NCBI RefSeq assembly: GCF_012489685.1
Contig: NC_080043.1
Coordinates: 42,671,127-42,735,126 of the forward strand
DNA length: 64,000 nucleotides
From: Lotus japonicus
Lineage: Eukaryota > Streptophyta > Magnoliopsida > Fabales > Fabaceae
Direction of reading: 5' to 3'
Below the pieces are notes generated by a model. It saw only the letters and a list, made by a program, of their open reading frames with translations, ran no database searches and was not told the origin of the DNA. The translations under genes and the position numbers were made by a program. Shown piece by piece: positions 26,395 to 37,666 of the stretch. Each line of letters begins with the position of its first letter. The first letter of the stretch is position 1.

Positions 26395-27239
26395 TGTAAC
26401 ACCCCGATTTTCGGGTGCCACGCTAGTAACATGTTAAAGTAAATATGCAATCTTTTCCAAAAGGGATTTACAAATGTGAGTATATTTTTTTTTCCTTTTC
26501 GAAGTGTTTCAAAAATATGTAATGCATACTCCCAACCGTAAATGATTTACATCTGGCCTCGATCAAGGCACAGCATAAAATACATGACAAATAAACTAAG
26601 ATCCATCAACGAACTCACTATGCAATGACTCCATAGATCCGATATACTCCCTATGATTTCCACACGGGGTAACCATAGGAAAGCAATGCACCAGAACCTA
26701 CCCAAAACCTCAAATACAAATCATAAAATGATCCTGCAAGCTTAAACCAATAACGGTAAACTTTTCTACCCAAAGGCTCTAGCCCTACACCCGACTCTAT
26801 TCTTCGAGTCTTCTATAGTTCTTCCACGCAGAGTAGCATCTGCTCACATCACCTCCTTTCGTCGTCTGGCAGCAGGCCGACCGCCCAAAGACAAGCATAA
26901 ACACAAAGCCACAACGCGAGGGTCAACTCACAGAATATAATAGATAATACAAGCAACATGTGAAGAATAAGGGGGTATATATATATACATACATATAAGT
27001 TCTGCATTGCCTACCCTAAGGTATATACATGACATGTTATCGAATCTTTAGTAACAACACAATATTCAATATCTCAACACTTCAACAAATAACATAACGA
27101 TGTTCACCAATATCAAATCATCAAAATCTCAACATATGAAGTTAGGTGATAAGGTTAGTCCAACAATGTATCGTCCTCCCAACGCACAAGTATCTAACTA
27201 AACAAATGTTCCCTGTCGTTTGTCCTAGGGTAAACGACG

Positions 27240-27650
27240 ATGAAATCTCACGCTTCCATGAAGTCTCACGCTTCAATGGAGTCTTACGCTTTCACGAAGT
27301 CTCACGCTTCAGTGAAATCTCACACATTCACGAAGTCTCACGCTTCAGTGAATTTTCACGCATTCACGAAGTCTCACGCTTCAGTGAAGTTTCGCGCCTT
27401 CATGAAGTCTCTCGCTTCAATGAAGTTTCACGCCTTCACGAAGTCTCACGCTTCAGTGAAGTTTCACGCCTTCGCAAAGTCTCCCGCTTCAGCGAAGGTT
27501 CCCGTCTCCACGAGGTCTCCCACCTTAGTGAAGTTTCTGCTTTCACGAAGTCTCACGCTTCAGTGAATTCGCACACTTTCACGAAGTCTCACGCTTCAGT
27601 GAAGTTTCATGCTTTCACGAAGTCTCACGCCTCAGTGAAGCTTCCCGGCT
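27240..27650. repeat. ~36 bp hairpin-forming tandem array in the solo LTR
   Basis: About ten units. A typical unit has left stem TTCAC+GAAG, loop TCTCACG and right stem CTTC+A+GTGAA, joined by gttTCACGC-type linkers. The outer stem varies on both sides together: TTCAC/GTGAA in most units, TTCAT/ATGAA near 27398-27424, TTCGC/GCGAA near 27470-27498. The long frames through this region are repeat artefacts. Confidence 0.85.
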
Positions 27651-27845
27651 CATCCTTTGGATGGCTAAATAAACTGCTCAAAGAGCGAAGGAGTACCAAT
27701 GTACTTGGAAACTTATAGTTCCCCGACTTATCCTTTAGATAGCCAAACAATAAAAGTGCTCATCGAGCAAAGGAGTATCAACGTACTCAGAAACTTATTA
27801 GTTTCCCCAAAACTTGGATTCGGCGACACTTCTCATTTTCCAAAA

Positions 27846-28375
27846 GGCTTAATTGCACTTTTGGTCCCCCAACTATTGCCTTCCTGCGAAAATCGTCCCC
27901 AAACTTCAAAATTAGCAAAAAACGTCCTTCAACTATACATGTCGTTGCAATTTTGGTCTGCCGTTTGCCATCCGTGAGAAAGCTAACGTGAGAAGCTGAT
28001 GTGGCTCCCTCACGTGTGTCTCACGTGATTTTCTTCAGAGAGCTTGATGACTGGACAAGTCACATGCTTCTCACGTGACTCTAAAAGGCTCCAATGGTTA
28101 TGAAATTGCAAACCCTAATTAGACCTGATTACTCCCTTTAGAGTCACGTGAGAAGCATGTGACTTGTCCACTCATCAAGCTCTCTGAAGAAAGTCATGTG
28201 AGACACGCGCGAGGGAGCCACATCAGCTTCTCACGTTAGTTTTCTCACATAAGGCAAACGGCAGACCAAAAGTGCAACGACTTGTATAGTTGGAGGACAT
28301 TTTTTGCTAATTTTGAAGTTTGAGGACGATTTTCGCATGAAGGCAATAGTTGGGGACCAAAAGTGCAATTAAGCC
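27846..28375. mobile_element. 530 bp inverted-repeat MITE (Mutator-like), 9 bp TSD
   Basis: TSD TTTCCAAAA at 27837-27845 and 28376-28384. The element begins ggcttaattgcacttttggt and ends with its reverse complement. The two arms (~236 bp each) are inverted copies with few mismatches, separated by only ~55 bp, so nearly the whole element is one foldback. The related LTRs at 14970 and 22170, and the one at 63940, keep the uninterrupted site (cattttccaaaactaat). No coding capacity. A 9 bp TSD suggests Mutator-like mobilisation. Confidence 0.93.
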
Positions 28376-29696
28376 TTTCCAAAACTAATATCCAGGCCCT
28401 AAGCTTTCATCTGACATTGTTATCATTATTTAAAGGGTTCAGAGGTTGTTTAGTGTATTATGAATTTTCCTTGTAAAATAGTTTCCATTTAGGTTGATCT
28501 CTAATCTTATAAGTTTAAAAGATCCCAACATCCCAAGTAATTCCCAGAGAAGGTCTCGATCCATTAAAACAATAACAAGGCCCGAACCTCCGTTCGTCCC
28601 GTCAAACTTTCCCAAATTCTTATCTTGAGTATGGCATAACTACCCGTTTCCCCACACTCTGACGTTCCACAAATATTCGTATAATTGCACAGTATAATCA
28701 ATATAATCCAGCAAATCATGTGCACAAGTATTCACATAGCCTATGATTATCCATTTAGCAAGTACAACATATGAATCAATCAATGGCAAATCAAAGCGAT
28801 AAATAAATCCCAATCACCAATGTCGGCCGAAATCTCAGAAAACGGAGACACACGTCTCAATTAGTTCACTCGGCCGAAGCCTCCAGAAAAACATTTCCCA
28901 GTCAAACACAATCAAGTGCATAAACAATAAATCAAGTCGAATTCATCGACGCCTAAAACATTAGCTAGCAAGGTAAGTTGCCCTCACCTTAGCCAATTTC
29001 CATACTGTAAGACCTGAATTTTCAGAACAAGCTAGTTTCCGACTCACGCGTAGGATCAGTGTAAGCGTGACAGGAGTTTGATATTTGAGGAAGATTAATG
29101 AAGAAGAAAGTTCAGGAATTGCTTGAGGAATGTTGCGTAGTTGTTTTCGGAGTTAGTGCGAGTCGTCTGCACACTTGCCTTAGGGCGAGCGTGTCCAGAA
29201 TAGGCTATTTCGCTCTTAAAGCAACGTTTTGAGTGAGATTTCGAACTCTGGGAAAATTTAAAGATTCTCTTTATTTTTCCGTCGACCAGCGTTTCATTTC
29301 GGAACTCTGGACTGTATGCACGATAGGTTTCACTTTTCGGATGTCCGCCGACGCTAATTTCTTTGCTTCGAAACCCTATTTTCGAACAATGGATGAAGAC
29401 TTTTTCTATTCGGGACTTCTAACGAAGATTCCGTCCGCATTGCCAGACTTGTTTCGACGTTTCCAATCTTTCTTCAGTAGGAAGTTTTGTCGTTTGAGCA
29501 TCACAGCAAAAAGTAGTTTTTCGGGGCAGATTAACCGACACCGCTTTTGAGTTTTTCGATATCGTTTTTCCCAAATCCTAGATATTTGTTTTGAGTTCTG
29601 GAATTCTGACGCCAGAATCTCTCTTAGAATTTCTCGGTGATCGTGCTGCAAAAATCGGAATCGCGAAATTTTCATTTTCCCGCGATTTCGCCCGCC

Positions 29697-29704
29697 TATA
29701 AATA
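29697..29704 (+). promoter_or_regulatory. TATA box of the young chromovirus 5' LTR
   Basis: TATAAATA in a GC-rich setting (cccgccTATAAATAggcg), copied at 38375-38382 in the 3' LTR. TATA boxes lie at corresponding places in the related LTRs (16549-16556, 23874-23881 minus strand; 62114 plus strand), all roughly 0.7 kb from the LTR 5' end. Transcription should begin near 29730, giving a ~3.5 kb leader before the gag ATG. Confidence 0.75.
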
Positions 29705-31175
29705 GGCGAAAAAGCAAAATCCTCTTCATTTTCACCATTTTGGCCGAGAATTGTAGAGAGAGAGGGAGAGGAGAGATTTTCGCGAAATCTTGACCAATCT
29801 TCGTGCAGTTCGTCCCTACTTCTAGGTATCAAGGTAACTAACACGATTCCTACCTCTGATTGTTGTTTCTGTTGCGTTTCTGAAGCCGTTTCTGTGCTCT
29901 AAGTTTTGAGCTTTTTCTAAAATTGTCCGATTTCTCTGTTTTCTCGCTTGGGTTATGTTCCTTATGTTCCCCCGAGTCTAAAACCTCTGTCAGTAAACTC
30001 TGATTGCGATTCAGTTGTCCAGGATCTGAAAAATTGACTCAAAACTCTTTTTGTCTCACATTTCGAAACTTTATTGTCGTAAAGCTGAAATCTGACTTCG
30101 TGCCTTTAGGATTTGTTGTCACGGATGTCATGAGGATCGTTGCTGCCAAATCTGTTTTCAGAACTGATAACTTTGAAGTTTTGAGCCTTTATTTTGGACC
30201 AAAATGCCCCTGCGTAGTCGTATTTCGACCCGATTGTCCGAAAATTGTTCTGACAGTTTCTTTGCCTTAGTTTTACCCTAAAACTGCCTTGTAAACTGAT
30301 TTGATCGAAGAAAAAGAGCCGAAGCCCTTTTCTCCTTATGGCCGTGGGTTTTTCCTAAGGGGGGGAGTTTTTCGTTTTCGAAAACTTGTCCTTTCGTACC
30401 CGTTTGTCGTATTCTGAAGCTTTGATGCTTTGTCTATCGTTTATGTATTGTTTTGCGATCGAACTAATCGATTTTGTTTGAATTCTGCTTTGTTTTTCTC
30501 CGAGGTTCAGTTGAAGGAACTTTGGAATATTCAGAGCAACTGTTTGAGGACAACCTTGATTTCGAAGCTGGAACAGCTCGAGGTTAGGGAAACTTACATA
30601 TATTAGCTATGATTGCATGATAGGCGTCGATAAATTCGACTTATGCTTTGTTATGATATTAATTATGATGATGGTTTATTGTTATAAATGTTTTCATAAC
30701 TTATGATGTGATGTGGTGTGGAATTGAGCGTTTTGACGCGACTTCGGAGTGGAGATTCATTGATCTGGTGATCTTTGATGTTTCGGGTTGGATGAACAAC
30801 CCTAGGCAAGTCCAAATGAGGGGTTTGAGACTTAGCCTGTTGGTATTTGTTGGTTTACTTAGACTTTCCCCGGGAAACTTCTTTTGGGTGGTTGGTTTTC
30901 GGAAAACCTAGAATGAATAGAATTTTATAAACTAGAGACTTTGGGAGACTTAGACTTTGAGAAATAAACTCATAACCTGACTAATTCAATTCGAAACGTT
31001 TTTACTAAATGAATAGTTATAGGAGAACTAAAGGGGGAAACATTTACGAAAGACGGGGAAAAGTCGACCTTTGTTGTGGGTTTGGAGAGTTATCGGAATT
31101 GGGGAAAGCCACTAAGGTGAGCTATGGTGATGATTGAAGTCATCGAGTACTTTAGTACTCTTAGGGAGTGTTGTG

Positions 31176-31318
31176 GAGCCGTGTTGTATTGACCGACACC
31201 TAGTGCTCTTGTTGTTTGGGCTGTGTTGTATTGACCGACACTAGACCCTTGTGTTTTCTTGTTGGAGTTGTGTTTTATTGACCGACACTTACTCCGAGTT
31301 GTGTTGTATTGACCGACA
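31176..31318 (+). repeat. Four interspersed copies of a 19 bp repeat in the LTR
   Basis: gtgttgtattgaccgacac occurs four times (one copy has tttta), separated by short unique spacers; duplicated in the 3' LTR about 8,678 bp downstream. GTGT/ACAC ends allow only a weak 4 bp stem. Confidence 0.85.
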
Positions 31319-31411
31319 CTAACTCATGGGTTTGTTGAGATTGGGTTGTGAGCTAGACACTTTCGTGGTAAGGACGATTCGTTGTTTGGCTAACCACGTT
31401 GCATTCAATCG

Positions 31412-31604
31412 GGTGAATAACGGGAATGGTTCACCTGTGCATATCATGGTGAATAACGGGAATGGTTCACCTTGCATTAATGATGAATAACGGGAATGGT
31501 TCATCATTCGGTGAATAACGGGAATGGTTCACCAAGGATGAATAACGAGAATGGTTCATCCAGGATGGATTTCATCCAGGATGGATAACGGGAATGGTCC
31601 ATCC
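31412..31604 (+). repeat. Hairpin array with constant loop and covarying stems (5' LTR)
   Basis: Six units share the loop TAACGGGAATGG (one has TAACGAGAATGG). Stems: GGTGAA/TTCACC (31412-31435, 31448-31471, 31510-31533), ATGATGAA/TTCATCAT (31480-31507), GGATGAA/TTCATCC (31537-31561), GGATGGA/TCCATCC (31579-31604). A degenerate relative with loop AACGGGAA lies at about 31625-31652. Stem changes are matched on both sides while the loop is fixed. The array lies downstream of the predicted transcription start, so it would be in the leader RNA. Confidence 0.9.
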
Positions 31605-31852
31605 ATAGTGAAAATGCTTCACTTGTGGCGAACGGGAACGCGTCACAAATCCGGATTCATATTGTGCATTTCACGCATACATTCATGCTGACTGAGACTG
31701 TGTGCTGTTTGTTTATTGAAGCAATGTTAGAGCCATAACATGCTAGGATTACTTATATGCTTATATAACAACTTATATATATACCCTGTCACATGTTGTG
31801 TGTATATGTACTTATTGCTGTGAGTTGACCCTAGCGCCTTGGCTTTGTTTGT

Positions 31853-32554
31853 ATGTTTGTCTTTGGGCGGTCGGCCTGCTGCCAGATGTCGATGGCCGAC
31901 TGGTTCTCGACGGTCTCTCCCTCGGGGGGGATCAGATATGAGTTGCTGGATAGGGATGCCCCCACCGCTTGGGTGATCGATGTGGCTGGTCACCGGGCGA
32001 CGTATAGGGGAAGGGTCATGGAGGACCAGACGGATGAGCGAGGACGCCTGACGAGCGGAGTGCTACGGCGTATGGAGCTGAGTTTTGACTTGCCGCCTTC
32101 AGTTCATTGTGGACCAGGCACTGGACATGCACCACCTGCAGCACCTCCGACTTCACCTTCTGTTGAGGAGGACCCAGAGGAGGTCGAGCCTGCTGCTGCT
32201 GCTGTATCTGTTGTGCCACCTCCGGCTACTGCCATCGCTTCTACCGACGTGGCGTCGTCCTCTAGGCTCGTACAGCCGAGGAGGGAGTCTGTTGTCCCAT
32301 CTGTCTCACGTCTCTTGTCTTTCTCTTCACCGCACGGCTACCGTGTGGACCCCTTGATGAGGGTGGAGGAGGAGGATGTTCTCACAGGAGAGGTGGATGT
32401 GGAGACCGGCTCGACTAGGGCGGTGCGCAGGACAGTGAGGAGGGAGGTTATGGACTTGGACACCGAGATGATTACGGTGGATTCCGACTCTGACTCCGAG
32501 AGCAGTGGGGAGAGCTACTCGCCGAGCAGCGATGAGGAGGAGGATGAGTGGTGA
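31853..32554 (+). CDS. LTR-encoded hypothetical protein, 233 aa (5' LTR copy)
   Basis: Function not recognised. ATG at 31853, TGA after 233 codons; alternative ATGs at codons 12 and 14. N-terminal ~85 residues look globular (MADWFSTVSPSGGIRYELL, VIDVAGHRATYRGRV). The middle is Pro/Ala-rich (about 85-120), then a Ser/Arg segment, and the last ~45 residues are strongly acidic with Asp-Ser repeats and an EEEDEW end. The ORF is visibly GC-richer than the rest of the LTR. The copy at 40531-41232 has the same protein length. Related LTRs in the window share the upstream bases (tctttgggcggtcggcc in the solo LTR) and the downstream bases but have only a short unrelated stretch between. It lies in the predicted leader upstream of gag. 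Could be a captured gene fragment or a chance frame. Confidence 0.5.
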   Translation: MFVFGRSACCQMSMADWFSTVSPSGGIRYELLDRDAPTAWVIDVAGHRATYRGRVMEDQTDERGRLTSGVLRRMELSFDLPPSVHCGPGTGHAPPAAPPTSPSVEEDPEEVEPAAAAVSVVPPPATAIASTDVASSSRLVQPRRESVVPSVSRLLSFSSPHGYRVDPLMRVEEEDVLTGEVDVETGSTRAVRRTVRREVMDLDTEMITVDSDSDSESSGESYSPSSDEEEDEW

Positions 32555-33023
32555 GCTGAGCTGGGAGGGTAGGTTAGGATTAGCGACATTTTTTGTGTAG
32601 AGCTCTGATCGTCAGTTTCTTTTTGGGACAGGGTAGGTTCCGATGTGTGGCTTTTTGTGTGGTTCTTTTGAGGAGGATCACAGAGAGTCTGTCGGAGTAT
32701 AGGGGTCTTCCTTTCAGGCCATTTTTGAGTGCCGACTTTCTCTTGGATAACTGTATTTTGATACTTTTACTCACAGTTCTGGTTTGTATATTTGCCTGCG
32801 GGCGTACTACTTTGGAGTCACTGCGGCTTCGCGTGACATGGAGTGCAGCCGAGGCTGTACAGATGTATATATTTGTATATCGGTTAGTTTAGTTGTTGGG
32901 TGTTGTCTCTACTTCTTTATCGCTTTGATTTAAAGGAAAGAAACGAAAAAAATTTACCTGTTTTCCGCGTAAAGTTTATTTTTGGTTACTAAAGTGACAC
33001 CTGGAAGTCGGGGTGTTACATTG

Positions 33024-33035
33024 TGGTATCAGAGC
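33024..33035 (+). promoter_or_regulatory. Primer binding site (initiator Met tRNA)
   Basis: TGGTATCAGAGC three bases after the 5' LTR, the standard plant retrotransposon PBS complementary to the 3' end of the initiator methionine tRNA; start of minus-strand DNA synthesis. Confidence 0.93.
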
Positions 33036-33227
33036 TTAGTCGAGTCTTTTGGGAGTCTTTGGGGAATAGGTCTTCTGTGCTAGGTTGTGTGACTCTGCAA
33101 AGAGTGAAAATTGATTGTCTGCAGGACGATTTTTCGTTCTAATTGATTGCATGGTTGTTTAACCATATGTAATAGTTTGGTGCTATTCTACGAGTAGGAC
33201 TAACCGTTTTCTTGGGGCTAACAGACG

Positions 33228-36200
33228 ATGGTGAACACCAATCAGCTAGCGGAGATGATGGCCACTATGGCCCAGGCAATGACTAACCAAGCGAATGACA
33301 ATGCTTTGAGACGTGCTGCGGAGGAAGCGCGTGATCAACACCAGCGTCAGAGGGAGGCGACTTTGGATCAGAACAAAGGGTTGAATGACTTCAGGAGACA
33401 GGATCCACCTAAGTTTTCGGGAGGTACTGACCCAGACAAAGCGGAACTCTGGATAGAGGAGATTGAGAAGATCTTTGGAGTGTTACAGACTGCTGAGGGA
33501 GCCAAAGTGGGGCTGGCAACCTATCTGTTGTTGGGAGATGCTGAATACTGGTGGAGAGGCGCCAGAGGAATGATGGAGGCAAATCATGTGGAGGTAAACT
33601 GGAATTCTTTTCGAACAGCTTTTCTCGAGAAGTATTTCCCAGACAGTGCTCGTGACGAGCGTGAATCACAGTTTCTGACTCTGAAACAAGGAAGCATGAG
33701 CATTCCGGAGTATGCTGCCAAGTTAGAGTCTCTGGCAAAGTACTTTCGGTTTTTCCGTGATCAAGTTGATGAACCCTACATGTGCAAGAGATTTGTGAGG
33801 GGATTGAGGCCTGATATTGAAGATTCGGTGAGACCATTGGGGATCATGAGATTCCAGGCATTGGTTGAGAAGGCAACTGAGGTGGAATTGATGAAGAATC
33901 GGAGATACAACAGGGCTGGAACAGGAGGACCGGCGAGGTCGACACCACAGAGTTTTCAGGGAAAAGGGAGGTTTCAGGCGAGGAAGCCATATCAACGACC
34001 TGCGGGGAGAGGATTTACCCCGGGATCTTACAAGCCTATGGCTGCTGCTACTTTTGGAGGGTCGGGAAGCCGTACCCCAAATCGTGAAGTGACTTGTTTC
34101 CGGTGTGGAGGAACGGGACACTATGCAAACAATTGCACGAGGCCACCAAGATGCTACAATTGCAACAAATCTGGGCATCTGGCTACGGAATGCAAGGCAC
34201 CGAAGGTTGAACCGGCTGTGAATGCTGTTAGTGGGAAGCGCCCAGTGGCGAAGGGAAGAGTGTATACCATGGATGGAGAAGAGGCTGAAGGAGCTGATGG
34301 TTTGATCAGAGGAGAATGTGAAATTGACGGTAATCTTCTAACTGTACTCTTTGATTCTGGTGCAACTCATTCATTTGTCTCTAAGGATTGCGTATCAAGA
34401 CTGCATCTGCCTATTACTACTTTGAGTTTTGATCTTATGGTAACTACACCTGCTAGGACTCTAATTGCTAATGCCGCATGCATGCACTGTTCAGTAGTAT
34501 ATAAAGATAGAACTTTTCATGCCAACCTAGTATGTCTACCCCTTAAAAACCTAGATGTAATCCTCGGGATGGATTGGTTATCCCACTACCATTGTCTTTT
34601 GGACTGTAGTCGAAAGAAAGTGGTGTTCCCAGACTCGGATCTTTTCGAGTATCTTTCTATTAACCACATTAGTGCATCGTTGAGCGAGGGCACTCAGAAG
34701 TACTTTTCATTGCTAAGTCTGGAGGGGAAGAAGGAATCGGATATTCAAGGTATTCCGGTGGTTCGAGATTTTGCGGATGTTTTTCCTGGAGATGTACCTG
34801 GACTGCCGCCTGTACGCGATGTGGAGTTTGTGATCGACATTGTACCCGGAACTGGACCGATTTCGATTGCACCTTACCGTATGGCACCTGCGGAGTTAGC
34901 GGAGTTGAAATCTCAGTTGGAGGATCTTTCGGCAAAAGGATTCATTCGACCAAGTGTTTCACCGTGGGGAGCGCCAGTGTTGTTAGTTAAGAAGAAAGAC
35001 GGAAGGTCGAGATTATGTGTGGATTATCGACAACTGAACAAGGCGACGATCAAGAACAGATACCCGTTGCCGAGGATAGATGATTTGATGGATCAATTAC
35101 GAGGGGCTGCTGTATTTTCGAAGATAGATTTGAAATCAGGCTATCATCAGATCAGAGTGAAGACTGAGGATATACCGAAGACTGCATTCAGAACACGCTA
35201 CGGACACTACGAGTACCTAGTGATGCCGTTTGGAGTAACAAATGCACCTGCTGTCTTCATGGATTACATGAACCGCATCTTTCATGAATTCTTAGATCGG
35301 TTTGTGGTGGTGTTTATCGATGATATATTGATATATTCGAAGGACGCAAAGGAACATGAAGGACATTTGCGACAAGTTTTACAAGTGTTGAGAGAGAAGA
35401 AGCTGTATGCGAACCCTTCCAAGTGTGAATTCTGGCTGGAGGAAGTTAATTTCTTAGGCCATGTTATCTCAAAGGAAGGCATAGCTGTGGATCCGGCGAA
35501 AGTGGAGACTGTTTTGGCTTGGGAGCAACCGAAGACAGTGACGGAGATCAGAAGTTTTGTGGGTTTGGCTGGATACTATAGACGCTTCATAGAGGGATTT
35601 GCCAAGATCGTTGGACCTTTGACTCAACTGACGAGGAAGGATAAACCTTTTGCATGGACAGAGGCGTGTGAATCAAGTTTTCAGACTCTGAAGGAACGTT
35701 TGACGACGTCACCTGTGCTTATTTTGCCGCAACCGGAGGAACCTTATGAGGTTTATTGTGATGCTTCGTATCAAGGCTTGGGATGTGTGTTGATGCAACA
35801 TCGAAAAGTGGTGGCGTATGCTTCGAGACAGTTGAAGACGCATGAGAGGAACTACCCGACTCACGATTTGGAGTTAGCTGCCATTGTGTTTTCGCTGAAA
35901 ATCTGGAGACATTACCTCTATGGTTGTACTTTCACGATATTTAGCGATCACAAGAGCCTTAAATACTTGTTTGATCAGAAGGAGCTGAACATGAGGCAAC
36001 GAAGATGGATGGAGTTCATCAAAGACTATGAGTTTACGTTGCAATATCACCCTGGGAAGGCGAATGTAGTTGCTGATGCTTTGAGCAGAAAGATGCATGT
36101 CTCGTCAATGATGGTTAAAGAGCTGGAGTTACTGGAACAATTTCGAGATATGAGTCTAGGTGTGACACCGTCTGAGGGAAAGTTGAAGTTCGGTATGATC

Positions 36201-37646
36201 AGAATTGCCAGTGGACTGATGGAAGAGATTAGGGAGCAACAACTGCAAGATGAGTTTCTGCTGGAGAAGAGGAACTTAGTAATTCAAGGGAAAGACCCGG
36301 AATTCAAGATCAGAACTGACGATATCTTAAGATGCAAGGACAGAGTGTGTGTACCCAATAATCCAGAATTGAGAAGGCTGATCATGGATGAAGGGCACAA
36401 GAGCAAATGGAGTATTCATCCGGGAATGACCAAGATGTATCAAGATTTGAAGCTGAATTTCTGGTGGCCAGGAATGAAGAAACAAGTGGCCGAGTATGTA
36501 GCTGCATGTTTGACTTGTCAGAAGGCCAAGGTAGAGCATCAAAGACCTGCTGGTATGCTACAGAGTTTAGACGTGCCAGAATGGAAATGGGATAGTATAT
36601 CCATGGATTTTGTGGTGGCTTTGCCAAGAACACAGAAGAGACACGATTCGATTTGGGTGATTGTAGATCGTTTGACCAAGTCAGCGCATTTTCTACCAGT
36701 GAGAACTACCTACAATGTGGAGAAGTTGGCTGAGATCTATGTGGCGGAGATTGTGAGACTACATGGAGTTCCGACAAGTATTGTGTCTGATCGGGATCCA
36801 AAGTTTACTTCGCACTTTTGGGGAGCTCTTCATGATGCGTTAGGAACCAAGCTGAGGTTGAGTTCGGCGTATCATCCACAAACGGATGGGCAAACAGAAA
36901 GAACTATTCAGTCGCTAGAGGATCTACTACGGGCTTGTGTGTTAGATAACAGAGGAAGCTGGGGTGATCTTCTGCCATTGGTTGAATTCACCTACAACAA
37001 TAGTTTCCATGCGAGCATTGGGATGGCACCGTATGAAGCTTTGTATGGTCGGAAGTGTAGGACACCTTTGTGTTGGTATCAAGATGGGGAGAGTTTGTTG
37101 ATTGGGCCAGAAATGCTGCAACAGACGACGGAGAAGGTTAAGCAGATCAGAGAACAGATGAGAGCTTCACAGAGCAGACAGAAGAGTTATGCTGATCAGA
37201 GACGTAGAACCCTAGAGTTTGAGGAAGGTGACCATGTGTTTCTACGAGTTACTCAGACTACGGGGGTTGGACGAGCTATTAAGTCGAGGAAGCTTACGCC
37301 AAAGTTTATTGGGCCTTATCAAATCACTCGACGTGTTGGACCAGTTGCGTATCAGATTGCACTACCGCCATTTCTTTCCAACATTCATGGTGTATTTCAT
37401 GTGTCGCAGTTGAGGAAGTACATTCCAGACCCGACTCATGTAATCGAGCCAGACAATGTTGAATTGAAGGATGATTTGACCTTTGAGGCACCGCCAGTGA
37501 GTATTGGGGATAGGAGAGTGAAACAGCTGAGGGGAAAGCAGATTCCGTTGGTAAAGGTGATATGGAACAAGGATACGGGGGATGCTACATGGGAATTGGA
37601 AGATAAGATTAAGGAATTGTACCCCGAACTTTTTGCTGAACTCTGA
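33228..37646 (+). CDS. Chromovirus Gag-Pol polyprotein, 1,472 aa, uninterrupted
   Basis: ATG at 33228, 193 bp after the PBS; stop just before the PPT. Order: Gag domain about 50-230 ([20 protein letters not shown]); two CCHC knuckles ([14 protein letters not shown] at 290, [14 protein letters not shown] at 309); aspartic protease DSGATHS (Asp376); reverse transcriptase with FIDDILIYS (Asp698, Asp699); RNase H (first Asp about 845); integrase with an HHCC zinc motif about 1056-1096 and DDE residues about Asp1126, Asp1188, Glu1224; C-terminal chromodomain-like tail ([16 protein letters not shown], about 1410-1472), thought in this group to steer insertion into heterochromatin. All key residues are present. 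Gag and Pol share one frame with no shift. Confidence 0.97.
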   Translation: MVNTNQLAEMMATMAQAMTNQANDNALRRAAEEARDQHQRQREATLDQNKGLNDFRRQDPPKFSGGTDPDKAELWIEEIEKIFGVLQTAEGAKVGLATYLLLGDAEYWWRGARGMMEANHVEVNWNSFRTAFLEKYFPDSARDERESQFLTLKQGSMSIPEYAAKLESLAKYFRFFRDQVDEPYMCKRFVRGLRPDIEDSVRPLGIMRFQALVEKATEVELMKNRRYNRAGTGGPARSTPQSFQGKGRFQARKPYQRPAGRGFTPGSYKPMAAATFGGSGSRTPNREVTCFRCGGTGHYANNCTRPPRCYNCNKSGHLATECKAPKVEPAVNAVSGKRPVAKGRVYTMDGEEAEGADGLIRGECEIDGNLLTVLFDSGATHSFVSKDCVSRLHLPITTLSFDLMVTTPARTLIANAACMHCSVVYKDRTFHANLVCLPLKNLDVILGMDWLSHYHCLLDCSRKKVVFPDSDLFEYLSINHISASLSEGTQKYFSLLSLEGKKESDIQGIPVVRDFADVFPGDVPGLPPVRDVEFVIDIVPGTGPISIAPYRMAPAELAELKSQLEDLSAKGFIRPSVSPWGAPVLLVKKKDGRSRLCVDYRQLNKATIKNRYPLPRIDDLMDQLRGAAVFSKIDLKSGYHQIRVKTEDIPKTAFRTRYGHYEYLVMPFGVTNAPAVFMDYMNRIFHEFLDRFVVVFIDDILIYSKDAKEHEGHLRQVLQVLREKKLYANPSKCEFWLEEVNFLGHVISKEGIAVDPAKVETVLAWEQPKTVTEIRSFVGLAGYYRRFIEGFAKIVGPLTQLTRKDKPFAWTEACESSFQTLKERLTTSPVLILPQPEEPYEVYCDASYQGLGCVLMQHRKVVAYASRQLKTHERNYPTHDLELAAIVFSLKIWRHYLYGCTFTIFSDHKSLKYLFDQKELNMRQRRWMEFIKDYEFTLQYHPGKANVVADALSRKMHVSSMMVKELELLEQFRDMSLGVTPSEGKLKFGMIRIASGLMEEIREQQLQDEFLLEKRNLVIQGKDPEFKIRTDDILRCKDRVCVPNNPELRRLIMDEGHKSKWSIHPGMTKMYQDLKLNFWWPGMKKQVAEYVAACLTCQKAKVEHQRPAGMLQSLDVPEWKWDSISMDFVVALPRTQKRHDSIWVIVDRLTKSAHFLPVRTTYNVEKLAEIYVAEIVRLHGVPTSIVSDRDPKFTSHFWGALHDALGTKLRLSSAYHPQTDGQTERTIQSLEDLLRACVLDNRGSWGDLLPLVEFTYNNSFHASIGMAPYEALYGRKCRTPLCWYQDGESLLIGPEMLQQTTEKVKQIREQMRASQSRQKSYADQRRRTLEFEEGDHVFLRVTQTTGVGRAIKSRKLTPKFIGPYQITRRVGPVAYQIALPPFLSNIHGVFHVSQLRKYIPDPTHVIEPDNVELKDDLTFEAPPVSIGDRRVKQLRGKQIPLVKVIWNKDTGDATWELEDKIKELYPELFAEL

Positions 37647-37666
37647 GTTTCGAGGACGAAACTTTC

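Larger units (their letters stand above)
29006..33020 (+). repeat. 5' LTR of the young chromovirus
   Basis: 4,015 bp. TATA box TATAAATA at 29697-29704, so U3 is about 0.7 kb and R plus U5 about 3.3 kb (inferred). Downstream of the TATA box are GACCGACAC-type repeats (31176-31318), the hairpin array (31412-31604) and a 233-codon ORF (31853-32554). Ends gggtgttaca. Confidence 0.95.

Noticed and set aside
27146..27718. 190-codon frame with HEVSRFSE repeats
   Set aside because: Arises from the ~36 bp hairpin array in the solo LTR; multiple frames are open simultaneously, as expected of a repeat whose period is divisible by three.
29233..29738. Frames of 105-110 codons in the chromovirus U3 (copies at 37911-38416)
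   Set aside because: They overlap on opposite strands, lie around the LTR promoter and have no recognisable domain.
33409..34178. Antisense frames of 142 and 151 codons opposite gag
   Set aside because: Shadows of the strongly coding gag-pol strand.
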